Assembly (NCBI GenBank): GCA_900110395.1
Contig: FODP01000013.1
Coordinates: 124,001 to 188,000, forward strand
Length of the DNA stretch: 64,000 bases
Reading direction: 5' to 3'
From: Rhodospirillales bacterium URHD0017
Lineage (GTDB): Bacteria > Pseudomonadota > Alphaproteobacteria > Reyranellales > Reyranellaceae
The notes under the pieces are model-generated. The model made no database searches. It saw only the letters and a program-made list of their open reading frames with translations, and was not told the origin of the DNA. The translations under genes were made by a program, and so were the position numbers. This document shows, one piece after another, positions 27,823 to 35,674 of this stretch (its first letter is position 1; each line of letters starts with the position of its first letter).

Positions 27823-29241
27823 GTGATCGTGTTGCGGTGGGTTGTTCTCGTACTGTCGCTGGCGCTTGCCGTCCAGTCGCTCGACGCGGCTGGCCAGGGG
27901 CGCTCAAGCTTTGCCAATCCCGCCGAGTACGACAATTTCCAGACGGCGCTCAAGACACAGGATCCGGCCAAGCGTGCGACGGCGATGGAAGTCTTCGCCG
28001 CGTGGTATCCCAGCAGCATCCTGCGCACCGAATCGCTGGAGCACGCGATGGCCGCCTGGATGGCGGCCAAGGAGCCGGCCAAGGCCGACTTCGTGGCCGG
28101 CAAGCTGCTGCAGATCGATCCCGACAACGTCCATGCGCTCGCCCATCGCGTCTATGCCGCGCGTGCACGCGCCGTGCAGGGTGACAAGGCGGCGATCGAG
28201 CCGATGGTCGCCGGCGCCGAGCGCGGCGTGGCGGCGCTCGCCAAGTGGCAGAAGCCGTCCTCGCTCGACGACGCCACCTTCGTGCGCGCCAAGGAGCAGA
28301 TGAGCGCGGTGTTCAACGGCGCGCTGGGCTACGCAGCCCTTCAGGCCAAGGACTACGACAAGGCGCGGCGCTACTACCGCGAATCGGTGGCGGCCGAGCC
28401 CGACAATCTGCAGGACGTCTATCAGCTCGCCGTCTCGCAGCTCGAGGGCACGCCGCTCGATGCGCTGGGCTTCTGGTTTGCCGCGCGCTCCATCGCCATC
28501 GCGCGCGCCGCCAAGAACGACACGGCCGCAAACGACATCGACCGCTACGTGCGCTCGCGCTACCGCCTCTATCGCGGCAGCGAGGAAGGCTGGAACGAAT
28601 TGCTGGCGCGCGTCGTCGCCGGCGAGAAGGCGCCGCCCGGCGGCTTCGTGAAGTCGATCCCGCGCGCGCTGACGCCGGCCGAGCTCGCCGTGCAGCTGGT
28701 CGAGGACAACGATCCCGGCGCGCTGAGCTTCGCCGATTGGGCATTGATCTTGCGCCATCGCGACAGCACGCCCGCCAACCGCGCGGTGGCCGAGAAGACG
28801 TGGAAGGCGATCGTCGACAAGCAGCAGGGCGGCGGCACGCGCATCAAAATTCCGGTGAAGGTGATCTCGGCCACGCCCGACGTCATCGAGGCCGCCATCA
28901 CCGACGAGGCGCAGGCGGGCAACGTCGCCGATCTGCACATCGCCATGGCGCGGCCGCTCGCCCCGCTGCCGGCGCAGGGATCGAAGATCGCCATCGTCGG
29001 CACGCTGAGCGACTACAAGCCGCAGCCCTTCATGTTCATGATGACCCGCGGCGAGCTCGCGCCCGAATCGCTGCCTGTGGCCGGCGGTCCCTGCGCCGAT
29101 CCGCGGCCGCAGATGTGCACCCGAGACTACCGGCCGGCCTGCGGCCTGCATCGCGACGGCACGCGCAAGACCTATGGCAATGCCTGCTCGGCCTGCAGCA
29201 ATCCCGAGGTCCTGACCCAGTCCGCCGGCGCCTGCCCTTAG
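27823..29241 (+). CDS. Exported helical-repeat protein with C-terminal Kazal-like domain
   Basis: 472 aa. An N-terminal signal peptide (VVLVLSLALAVQSLDAAG) directs export. Residues about 40-220 contain TPR-like helices, with AALQAKDYDKARRYYRESVA and EPDNLQDVYQLAVSQLEG a clear TPR-style pair. A middle beta-rich part (KIPVKVISATPDVIEAAI, GSKIAIVGTLSDYKP) follows. The last ~50 residues contain six cysteines in a Kazal pattern: CADPRPQMCTRDYRPACG, then KTYGNACSAC and the final C. Kazal domains inhibit serine proteases in eukaryotes; bacterial versions are less studied. It stands alone between the efflux operon and a convergent membrane gene. Confidence 0.78.
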   Translation: MIVLRWVVLVLSLALAVQSLDAAGQGRSSFANPAEYDNFQTALKTQDPAKRATAMEVFAAWYPSSILRTESLEHAMAAWMAAKEPAKADFVAGKLLQIDPDNVHALAHRVYAARARAVQGDKAAIEPMVAGAERGVAALAKWQKPSSLDDATFVRAKEQMSAVFNGALGYAALQAKDYDKARRYYRESVAAEPDNLQDVYQLAVSQLEGTPLDALGFWFAARSIAIARAAKNDTAANDIDRYVRSRYRLYRGSEEGWNELLARVVAGEKAPPGGFVKSIPRALTPAELAVQLVEDNDPGALSFADWALILRHRDSTPANRAVAEKTWKAIVDKQQGGGTRIKIPVKVISATPDVIEAAITDEAQAGNVADLHIAMARPLAPLPAQGSKIAIVGTLSDYKPQPFMFMMTRGELAPESLPVAGGPCADPRPQMCTRDYRPACGLHRDGTRKTYGNACSACSNPEVLTQSAGACP

Positions 29242-29510
29242 GTCATGAAGACCAGGGCATAAACAAGGGCGCCGCCGAACCCGATCACGGTCAAGCCGAT
29301 GCCGATGCCGATGCTCTTGAAGAAGCGGACGGCTTGATGGGCTAGCGACTTCTCCTGCCGGTGCGAGGCGCGCTCAGCGCGAGACATCTCCTGTCGTGCC
29401 TTGTGCTCGGCGGAGAAGAAGACGTCGTTGGCAAGCGATGCCAGTTCGAGCCGGCTGCAGGTGGCCCAAATGAGCAGGCCGATAACGCCGATTATCAGGG
29501 CCGTGTACAT
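29238..29510 (-). CDS. Small two-helix membrane protein of unknown function
   Basis: 90 aa. One hydrophobic helix at the N-terminus (TALIIGVIGLLIWATC) and one at the C-terminus (IGIGIGLTVIGFGGALVYAL), separated by a charged stretch of Glu/Arg/His/Lys (about residues 34-62). Its stop overlaps the end of the convergent Kazal-domain gene by three bases. It is divergent from arsR with 60 bases between. No family recognised. Confidence 0.65.
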   Translation of the reverse strand: MYTALIIGVIGLLIWATCSRLELASLANDVFFSAEHKARQEMSRAERASHRQEKSLAHQAVRFFKSIGIGIGLTVIGFGGALVYALVFMT

Positions 29511-29570
29511 CCGGCGATTATCTCATCTTTTAGCCCTTGAAAAACCGGCAGCGGACCAATAGTTAAGTGT

Positions 29571-29924
29571 ATGCTTAACTATCAAGCGCCCCTCGACTTA
29601 GCGTTCCAGGCGCTGGCCGATCCGACCCGCCGCATCATGGTCGAGCGGCTGAGCCAGGGCCCGGCCTCGGTGAGCGAGCTCGCCCAGCCGCTCGCCATGA
29701 CCTTGTCGGCGGTGGTGCAGCATCTCGCGGTGCTCGAGGCAAGCGGCCTGGTGCGGTCGCAGAAAGTGGGCCGCGTGCGCACCTGCCGCATCGAGCCCCA
29801 GGCGCTGCACTCGGCCGAGCGCTGGATCAGCGAGCGGCGCGCGAGCTGGGAGCGGCGCCTTGATCGGCTTGGCGCGTTCCTGGTCGAGACCGAACCCACT
29901 ACCAAGCCCCGGAGGAAGAAATGA
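29571..29924 (+). CDS. ArsR-family winged-helix transcriptional regulator
   Basis: 117 aa. ALADPTRRIMVERLSQGPAS, the helix-turn-helix SVSELAQPLAMTLSAVVQHL and the wing VRSQKVGRVRTCRIE are diagnostic. No ELCVCDL or other Cys-rich metal site is present, so it belongs to the non-metal group usually paired with AHSA1/SRPBCC proteins. Its stop overlaps the first SRPBCC gene by four bases, so it heads an operon of four genes and probably autoregulates it. Confidence 0.92.
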   Translation: MLNYQAPLDLAFQALADPTRRIMVERLSQGPASVSELAQPLAMTLSAVVQHLAVLEASGLVRSQKVGRVRTCRIEPQALHSAERWISERRASWERRLDRLGAFLVETEPTTKPRRKK

Positions 29925-30391
29925 CCGTCCGCAACGCCAAGCACGCCACCTTCACCATCGAGCGCGTCTATCCCGCGTCGCCGGCGCGCGTGTTTGCCGC
30001 CTGGTCGAACAAGGAGGCGAAGACGGCGTGGGCCTATTGCCACCCGGAGTGGCCGGTGTCGGAACACGTCTTCGACTTCCGCGAGGGCGGCCGCGAGCAT
30101 CTGGTGACAGGACCGGTCGGCGGCACGCGCCACGTCTTCGAGGCGGTCTTCCATGACATCGTTCCCGACCAGCGCATCGTCTACGCCTACGACATGCATC
30201 TCGACGAGCGCCGCATCTCGATTTCGCTCGCGACCATCGAGTTCTTCGCCGTGGCCGGCGGCACGCGGCTGGTCCTCACCGAGCAGGGTGTCTTCCTCGA
30301 CGGCTACGACGACATCGCCGGCCGCGAGGAGGGCACGCGCATCGGCCTCGACAATCTCGAGCGCCAACTGCGCCAGCAGCGCGCGGCGTAG
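29921..30391 (+). CDS. SRPBCC (AHSA1-type) domain protein, copy 1
   Basis: 156 aa. AHSA1-type START-like fold: FTIERVYPASPARVFAAWSN, VFDFREGGRE, FHDIVPDQRIVYAYDM and TRLVLTEQGVFLDGYDD. Such proteins have a hydrophobic ligand pocket; the ligand is unknown. Start overlaps arsR (ATGA). The following paralogue begins nine bases after the stop. Confidence 0.9.
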   Translation: MTVRNAKHATFTIERVYPASPARVFAAWSNKEAKTAWAYCHPEWPVSEHVFDFREGGREHLVTGPVGGTRHVFEAVFHDIVPDQRIVYAYDMHLDERRISISLATIEFFAVAGGTRLVLTEQGVFLDGYDDIAGREEGTRIGLDNLERQLRQQRAA

Positions 30392-30399
30392 GAGTCGTC

Positions 30400-30861
30400 A
30401 TGACCGAGCGATCGACCAGGCACGCGACCTTCACCATCGAGCGCACCTTCGCGGCGGCGCCATCACGCGTGTTCGCGGCCTATGCCGACGTCAAATCGAA
30501 AGCGCGCTGGTTCGGCGGGCCCGAAGGCTGGGGGAAGTCCAATCTCAAGCTCGACTTCAAGGTCGGCGGTCGCGAGAGCGAGAGCGGCGGGCCGCCGGGC
30601 GGTCCCGTCCACTACTACAATGCGATCTACCAGGACATCGTGCCCGACGAGCGCATCGTGCTCACCTACGAGATGCACCTGGACAAGACCCGCATCTCGG
30701 TGTCGCTCGGCACCACCGAGTTCAAGCCCGCCGGCGCCGGCACGCGCCTGGTCTATACCGAGCAGGCGGTGTTCCTCGACGGCCACGATGATGCCGGCGG
30801 CCGCGAGCAGGGCTTCGGCGGCCTGTTCGACCAGCTCACCAAGTTCCTGGAGATGCAATGA
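30400..30861 (+). CDS. SRPBCC (AHSA1-type) domain protein, copy 2
   Basis: 153 aa, a clear paralogue of its neighbours (FTIERTFAAAPSRVFAAYAD, DFKVGGRE, YQDIVPDERIVLTYEMHL, TRLVYTEQAVFLDGHDD). Same hydrophobic-pocket fold, ligand unknown. Its stop overlaps the next gene (ATGA). Divergence from copies 1 and 3 is substantial, suggesting separate ligands or heteromers rather than a recent duplication. Confidence 0.9.
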   Translation: MTERSTRHATFTIERTFAAAPSRVFAAYADVKSKARWFGGPEGWGKSNLKLDFKVGGRESESGGPPGGPVHYYNAIYQDIVPDERIVLTYEMHLDKTRISVSLGTTEFKPAGAGTRLVYTEQAVFLDGHDDAGGREQGFGGLFDQLTKFLEMQ

Positions 30862-31316
30862 CGGCCCGGTCGGTGCAGCACGGCACGATCCGGCTGGAGC
30901 GGCGATACAAGGCGGCGCCGGCCCGCGTCTTCGCCGCCTGGGCCGAGCCCAAGGCGCGTGCCCAGTGGGACGTGCCGGGCCGCTGGGTGATCGCCGAGCA
31001 GAGCTTCGACTTCCGCGAGGGCGGCCGGGAGCTGAAGCGCTTCGGCCCGCGCGACGATCCTCGCTTCGTCGCCGACACGCTCTACCTCGACATCGTGCCA
31101 GAGCGGCGCATCGTGTTCAGCTATTCGATGACCAGCCGCGGTGAGCCGATCTCGGTGTCGCTCACCACGGTCGAGATGTTGGCTGACGGTGGCGGCACGC
31201 GCCTGCTGCTCTCCGAGCAGGTGGCCTTCCTCGACGGCAAGGACAATACGGCCAACCGCGAAGAAGGCTTGGCCTCGATGCTCGACAAGATCGGCGAGCA
31301 GCTCGCGCCGACTTAG
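30858..31316 (+). CDS. SRPBCC (AHSA1-type) domain protein, copy 3
   Basis: 152 aa. RRYKAAPARVFAAWAEPK, SFDFREGGRELKRFG, YLDIVPERRIVFSYSM and TRLLLSEQVAFLDGKDN align with the two upstream copies. It ends the arsR-SRPBCC operon and overlaps the convergent universal stress protein gene by four bases. Confidence 0.9.
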   Translation: MTARSVQHGTIRLERRYKAAPARVFAAWAEPKARAQWDVPGRWVIAEQSFDFREGGRELKRFGPRDDPRFVADTLYLDIVPERRIVFSYSMTSRGEPISVSLTTVEMLADGGGTRLLLSEQVAFLDGKDNTANREEGLASMLDKIGEQLAPT

Positions 31317-32143
31317 TGCGCCATCAACAGTGGCACGCGGCAGGACGAGATCACCTTGCCGGTGGCGCCGCCCATGCCGAGGAAGCTCAGCACCTGGCCG
31401 CGGCCATAGGCGCCCATCACCAGGAGGTCGGCGCCCTTGCCGTGGGTGTAGTCGAGCAGGGCGCGGCCGCGGGCGCGGCCCGATACCGCGCCGGGATCGA
31501 TGGCGTCGATGGTGGTCTTCAGCCCGTGCCGGCCGAGATTGCGCGCGAGATAGGCCGCACCGACATCGTCGGGTGTGCTGCCGACGACCAGGATGGTGAT
31601 GGCTGACGCCTTGCCGAGGAAGGGCAGCGAGTATTCGACGGCGCGGGCGGCCTGGAAGCTGCCGTTCCACGCCACGATCACGTTGCCGAAGCCGCCGCCG
31701 GCGGCGGTGGGCGGGGCGATCATGACGGCGCGGGCGCATTCGTGGATGGCGGCCTCGACGGTCGCCGGCGCCACGTTCTCGGGGTCGGCGCCGGGACGGC
31801 CGAGCACGATGAGGTCCGAGCAGCGGCCCATCGCCACCAGCGTGTCGAGCGTGGCGGTCTTGGCCGCGGTGTAGGTCGAGCCCTTTACCGGCGAGATGAC
31901 CTCGCTGTAGATGCGCTCGCTCTCCTTGGCGCGCGCTTCCAGGCGTTCGTCGTCGATGTTCATGATCAACGGCATCGCCTCGCCGCTCATCGCCAGGCCG
32001 CCCACCATGCCGCCGGCCGGGCCGACCGGCAGGTGCAAGGCGTCGACGCAGCCGTCGAACAGTCCGGCGACGCGAGCCGCGAGCTTGAACGACATGCCGG
32101 CGTCCGGTCCGCCTTCGGACACGGCCAGGATAGACTTGAACAT
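31313..32143 (-). CDS. Universal stress protein, tandem-domain type
   Basis: 276 aa, about twice a single UspA domain. The N-terminal half (MFKSILAVSEGGPDAG, CSDLIVLGRPGAD) lacks a clear ATP motif; the C-terminal half carries NVIVAWNGSFQAARAVEYSLP and LLVMGAYGRGQVLSFLGMGG, a GxxG-type nucleotide-binding region close to the family consensus. Soluble stress-survival protein. Monocistronic by spacing (78 bases to the next gene upstream). Confidence 0.88.
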   Translation of the reverse strand: MFKSILAVSEGGPDAGMSFKLAARVAGLFDGCVDALHLPVGPAGGMVGGLAMSGEAMPLIMNIDDERLEARAKESERIYSEVISPVKGSTYTAAKTATLDTLVAMGRCSDLIVLGRPGADPENVAPATVEAAIHECARAVMIAPPTAAGGGFGNVIVAWNGSFQAARAVEYSLPFLGKASAITILVVGSTPDDVGAAYLARNLGRHGLKTTIDAIDPGAVSGRARGRALLDYTHGKGADLLVMGAYGRGQVLSFLGMGGATGKVISSCRVPLLMAH

Positions 32144-32221
32144 CTAGGAATCCCCCATCAAACGGACGCGATTAAGAAGGGCCGGCGGCTCGCATGCAAG
32201 CCGAGACTTTCGCCTGTCGCG

Positions 32222-32815
32222 TCACGCTGCCGATCGGGCAAGCTCGCGCCTTCTGATCCAGTGAATGAACGGCAGTGCCGCCAGCACCATCCAGAGCTTG
32301 CCCAGGATCTGGCCGGCCAGGAAGTCGAGGCTGCCGAAGGCGAGCCACAGGAACAGGATGCTGTCGGCGACAAGCCCGACCAGGCTCGAGGCCAGCACGG
32401 CCAGCACCAGACCGCGCGACTGCAGCGGCGTGTACACCGCGAAGTCGGCCAGCTCCGACAGCAGGAACGCCGCGGCCGAGGCGTAGACCAGCGGCGGCGG
32501 CGCCACCGCACCCGACAGCAGCGCGCCGGCGACGATGGCGGTGAGCGCGGCGGCGCGGCCCAGCCGGCGCTGCACCATGTCGCGCAGGACCAGCGCGAGG
32601 CCGATCAGCAGCACGCCCGACGGCGCCATCAGGGGCATGCCCTTGGGTCCCCACGGCCAGACCGGCACCAGGCAGGGGCCGTGCGGCGGGGCGCAGACCG
32701 TGCCGAAGTTACCGATCATCCAGTTGGCGGCCGGAATGCAGGCGATGAAGGCCAGGAGATAGGCCAACGCCTCGGCCTTTTGCCGGGGCGAGGAAAGCTG
32801 GGGTTCGGGCGTCAT
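32222..32815 (-). CDS. VUT family membrane protein (DUF165, vitamin/queuosine-precursor uptake type)
   Basis: 197 aa with about five or six hydrophobic helices. Family motifs: APSGVLLIGLALVLRDMVQ, YASAAAFLLSELADFAVY and GLVADSILFLWLAFG. VUT proteins import small aromatic or heterocyclic vitamins or queuosine precursors; which one is transported here is unknown. The ATG at 32815 gives the normal family N-terminus; longer upstream frames are not conserved. Confidence 0.86.
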   Translation of the reverse strand: MTPEPQLSSPRQKAEALAYLLAFIACIPAANWMIGNFGTVCAPPHGPCLVPVWPWGPKGMPLMAPSGVLLIGLALVLRDMVQRRLGRAAALTAIVAGALLSGAVAPPPLVYASAAAFLLSELADFAVYTPLQSRGLVLAVLASSLVGLVADSILFLWLAFGSLDFLAGQILGKLWMVLAALPFIHWIRRRELARSAA

Positions 32816-33032
32816 TTCGCGCGCTCGTAGCAGGCCCGGGAGGCGGGGAAAAGCCCATCTGAAATGCACAAATCGACGCTGGCGCGCCTGCCCCACAAGT
32901 GATGGAATCAGCGGGACGGGGAAGGACGAAGGCCGAACGAGCGTCGTCTTAGAGGGCTTTTGGCCCGCAACCTTTCTCCGCGGCAATCCGTTGCTGTTCT
33001 TACCGGTCGACCACACTTGCGGAGGGGGAACC

Positions 33033-33464
33033 ATGTTCGTCTCCGACATTCTTGCGCAGAAGGGCGGTCTCGTCTTCTCGGTGACGCCTGCCACCACGGT
33101 GGCCGAAGTCGCCAAGCAGCTCAGCGTCCGCCGCATCGGCTCGGTGCTCATCCTGAACGAGCACAGCTCCGTCGTCGGCATCGTCTCCGAACGTGATCTG
33201 GTGCGTGCGATGGCGGCCCACGGCGACAAGGCCATGGAGCTCGAGGCGCGGCAGGTGATGACCCGCGATGTCATAACCTGCCATCCCGACGATTCGATCG
33301 AGGACGTGATGCAGGCCATGACCAGCGGCCGCTTCCGTCACCTTCCAGTCGTCGATCGCGGCGAGCTTTTGGGCCTGGTTTCAATCGGCGACGTGGTCAA
33401 GGCGCGGCTCGAAGAGGCCCAGCACGAGACCGAGGCGCTTAAAGCCTACATCGTCGCCGGCTGA
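33033..33464 (+). CDS. Two-CBS-domain protein
   Basis: 143 aa consisting only of a CBS pair: VFSVTPATTVAEVAKQLSV with GIVSERDLVRAM, and VMTRDVITCHPDDSIEDVMQ with GLVSIGDVVKARLEE. Such stand-alone proteins bind adenosine nucleotides and act as energy sensors. A GGAGGGGG site precedes the ATG at 33033. 217 bases of non-coding DNA lie upstream. It is same-strand with the SDR operon 52 bases later. Confidence 0.9.
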   Translation: MFVSDILAQKGGLVFSVTPATTVAEVAKQLSVRRIGSVLILNEHSSVVGIVSERDLVRAMAAHGDKAMELEARQVMTRDVITCHPDDSIEDVMQAMTSGRFRHLPVVDRGELLGLVSIGDVVKARLEEAQHETEALKAYIVAG

Positions 33465-33516
33465 CGCGACCCACACGCAGTCGACAGGCGGCGGGCGGAC
33501 TGGCAGTTTGCCCGCC

Positions 33517-34281
33517 ATGCCATCAGACACACTTCCCTTGCAGGGCAAGGTCGCCCTGGTCACTGGTGCGGGCCGCAACATCGGGCGCGGCATCGCACTT
33601 ACGCTGGCGCGCGACGGCGCGTTGGTGCTCGTCAACGGCCGTGCCGACAAGACCGCGGTCGATGCGGTGGTCGGCGAGATCGTCGCTGCCGGCGGCAAGG
33701 CCGTTGCCGCCATGGGCGATGTCTCCGATCCGCAGGTGCCGCCCAGGCTCGCCGACCAGGCGGCCAAAGCGTTCGGCGGCGTCGACATCCTGGTGAGCAA
33801 CGCAGGCCTGCGCCGCCAGACCTCGTTTCTGGACATGTCGTTCGAGGAATGGCGCGAGATCATGTCGGTGGCGCTCGACGGCGCCTTCCTGCTGGGCAAG
33901 GCCTTCATTCCGCAGATGGTGGCCAAGGGCCAGGGTGGCGCCTTCGTGGCGATCTCCGGCGTCTCGACTCATGTCGGCACGCCCAACCGCTGCCACGTCT
34001 CGGCGTCGAAGTCGGGTCTCGAGGGCTTGATGCGTGCGTTGGCCGTCGAGCTGGCGCCGCATCGCATCACCTGCAACGCCCTGGCGCCCGGCGCCATCGA
34101 AACGGCGCGCGCGGCATCGGCGGGACCCGCACCGCCCAGCCGCATGAATCGGCCGATCCCGCTGAAACGCTTCGGCACGGTCGACGAGATCGCCGCCATG
34201 GTGCGCCTGCTGGTCGGGCCGCAGGGCACCTTCATCACCGGCCAGACCATCCATGTGAATGGCGGTGAGCACCTGACGTGA
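33517..34281 (+). CDS. SDR-family protein lacking the catalytic tyrosine
   Basis: 254 aa. Rossmann motif TGAGRNIG (residues 16-23), SNAG and the C-terminal GQTIHVNGGEHL are all in place. The active site is altered: the YxxxK tyrosine is Val (V161, codon 33997-33999), preceded by His160, in CHVSASKSG; Ser (ISGVS) and Lys165 remain. Nucleotide binding should be intact but classical proton transfer is not expected. The ATG at 33517 is preferred to a TTG at 33508. The stop overlaps the peptidase start (GTGA). Confidence 0.85.
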   Translation: MPSDTLPLQGKVALVTGAGRNIGRGIALTLARDGALVLVNGRADKTAVDAVVGEIVAAGGKAVAAMGDVSDPQVPPRLADQAAKAFGGVDILVSNAGLRRQTSFLDMSFEEWREIMSVALDGAFLLGKAFIPQMVAKGQGGAFVAISGVSTHVGTPNRCHVSASKSGLEGLMRALAVELAPHRITCNALAPGAIETARAASAGPAPPSRMNRPIPLKRFGTVDEIAAMVRLLVGPQGTFITGQTIHVNGGEHLT

Positions 34282-35297
34282 GGAATCTTTTGACCGACGT
34301 GCCCGGCATCCTGGTCGGCAACGCCCACGACGCGCGCGCCGCGACCGGAGTCACCGTGGCGGTGTTCGAGCAGAGCGTCGTGGCAAGCGTGGCCACGCTC
34401 GGCGGCGCACCGGGCGATCGCGCCGTCACGCTGCTCGAGCCCGAGATGACGCGCGGCATGATCGACGCCATCGTGCTGTCGGGTGGCTCGCTCTACGGCC
34501 TCGATGCCGCGGGCGGCGTCTCCGCCGTGCTGTGTCGGCAGGGCAAGGGCGCGCAGTTCGCCGGCCTGACACTGCCGGTGGCCGTGCAGGCCATCCTGTT
34601 CGACCTGATCAACGGCGGCGAGAAGGACTGGCTGACCGAGCCCGTGGAGAAACGACCGCCGTACTGGGACCTCGGTCGCGATGCCTCGCTCGCGGCGTCG
34701 CAGGATTTCGCGCTGGGCACGGTGGGCGCGGGCTATGGCGCGACCACGGTCACGTCGAAGGGCGGATTGGGCTCGGCCAGCACGCGCACGCGGCAGGGTT
34801 TCACCGTCGGTGCATTGGCAGCCGTGAACGCCGTCGGCTCGGCGTTGATCGGCGATGGTCCGCACTTCTGGGCGGCGCCCTACGAGCAGGGTGACGAGTT
34901 CGGCGGGCGGGGCTGGCCGCAGAAGATTTCTACCGAGGCGCTTGCCGTACGCTTCAAGGGCCAGCCGGCGCCCGCCACCGCGACCACCATCGCCATGGTC
35001 GCGACCGACGCCAAGCTTACCAAGGCCGAGTGCAAGCGGCTCGCCATCATGGCCAATGACGGTCTCGCGAAGGCGCTGCGGCCGGTGCATGCGCCCAACG
35101 ACGGCGACACGGTGTTCGCGGCTGCCACCGGCCGCGCGGGGCCGGGAGGCGATCCGCCTGTGCTGACCGAGCTCGGTACGGCTGCGGCCGATTGCCTTGC
35201 CCGCGCGGTGGCGCGCGGCGTGTACGAGGCGACGGCGCTGCCCTACAAGAACGCGGTGCCCGACTGGAAGACGCGCTTCGGAGGCGGCCGGCGATGA
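34278..35297 (+). CDS. P1 family peptidase (DmpA/BapA-type aminopeptidase)
   Basis: 339 aa. N-terminal DVPGILVGNAHD and VLSGGSLYGLDAA, then GTVGAGYGA and the self-cleavage/nucleophile region KGGLGSAS, which define the N-terminal-nucleophile P1 peptidases that split into alpha and beta chains at the Gly-Ser bond. They release N-terminal D- or beta-amino acids from small peptides or amides. GTG start overlapping the SDR stop; its own stop overlaps crcB (ATGATG). Confidence 0.9.
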   Translation: MRNLLTDVPGILVGNAHDARAATGVTVAVFEQSVVASVATLGGAPGDRAVTLLEPEMTRGMIDAIVLSGGSLYGLDAAGGVSAVLCRQGKGAQFAGLTLPVAVQAILFDLINGGEKDWLTEPVEKRPPYWDLGRDASLAASQDFALGTVGAGYGATTVTSKGGLGSASTRTRQGFTVGALAAVNAVGSALIGDGPHFWAAPYEQGDEFGGRGWPQKISTEALAVRFKGQPAPATATTIAMVATDAKLTKAECKRLAIMANDGLAKALRPVHAPNDGDTVFAAATGRAGPGGDPPVLTELGTAAADCLARAVARGVYEATALPYKNAVPDWKTRFGGGRR

Positions 35298-35674
35298 TGG
35301 GATATCTGGTGGTGTTCGTGGGGGCGGGCATCGGCGGGGCGATGCGGCACGGCATCAACATCTGGGTGGCGCGGCTGATGGGCACGCACTTTCCCTGGCA
35401 CACTTTCGTCATCAACATCTCGGGCTCGCTGGTGATGGGTCTGGTCGCCGGCTGGTTCATCCACCGTTCGGATCCCACCGGCCACATACGGCTGTTCCTC
35501 ACCACCGGCATCCTGGGCGGCTACACGACCTTCTCGGCGTTCTCGCTCGACGCGGTGCTGCTGTGGGAACGCCATGAGCATCTTCTGGCCGCACTCTACA
35601 TTGGCGGCTCAATGACGGCCGCGATCGCGGGCCTGGTGTTCGGCCTCTGGATCGTGAGGACGATGGTGGCGTGA
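35294..35674 (+). CDS. crcB: Fluoride channel CrcB/Fluc
   Basis: 126 aa, four hydrophobic helices. Signature residues: GAMRHGIN (in the usual GGxxRY position), FVINISGSLVMG (the NxxG helix break) and TTGILGGYTTFSAFS (the phenylalanine track TTFSxF). It exports fluoride as a dual-topology dimer. I see no fluoride riboswitch because the gene sits inside an overlapping operon. A second ATG at 35297 is a possible start. Confidence 0.93.
   Translation: MMGYLVVFVGAGIGGAMRHGINIWVARLMGTHFPWHTFVINISGSLVMGLVAGWFIHRSDPTGHIRLFLTTGILGGYTTFSAFSLDAVLLWERHEHLLAALYIGGSMTAAIAGLVFGLWIVRTMVA

Noticed and set aside
34278..35300. Fluoride riboswitch before crcB
   Set aside because: crcB starts within the stop of the preceding peptidase gene; there is no leader space for a riboswitch.
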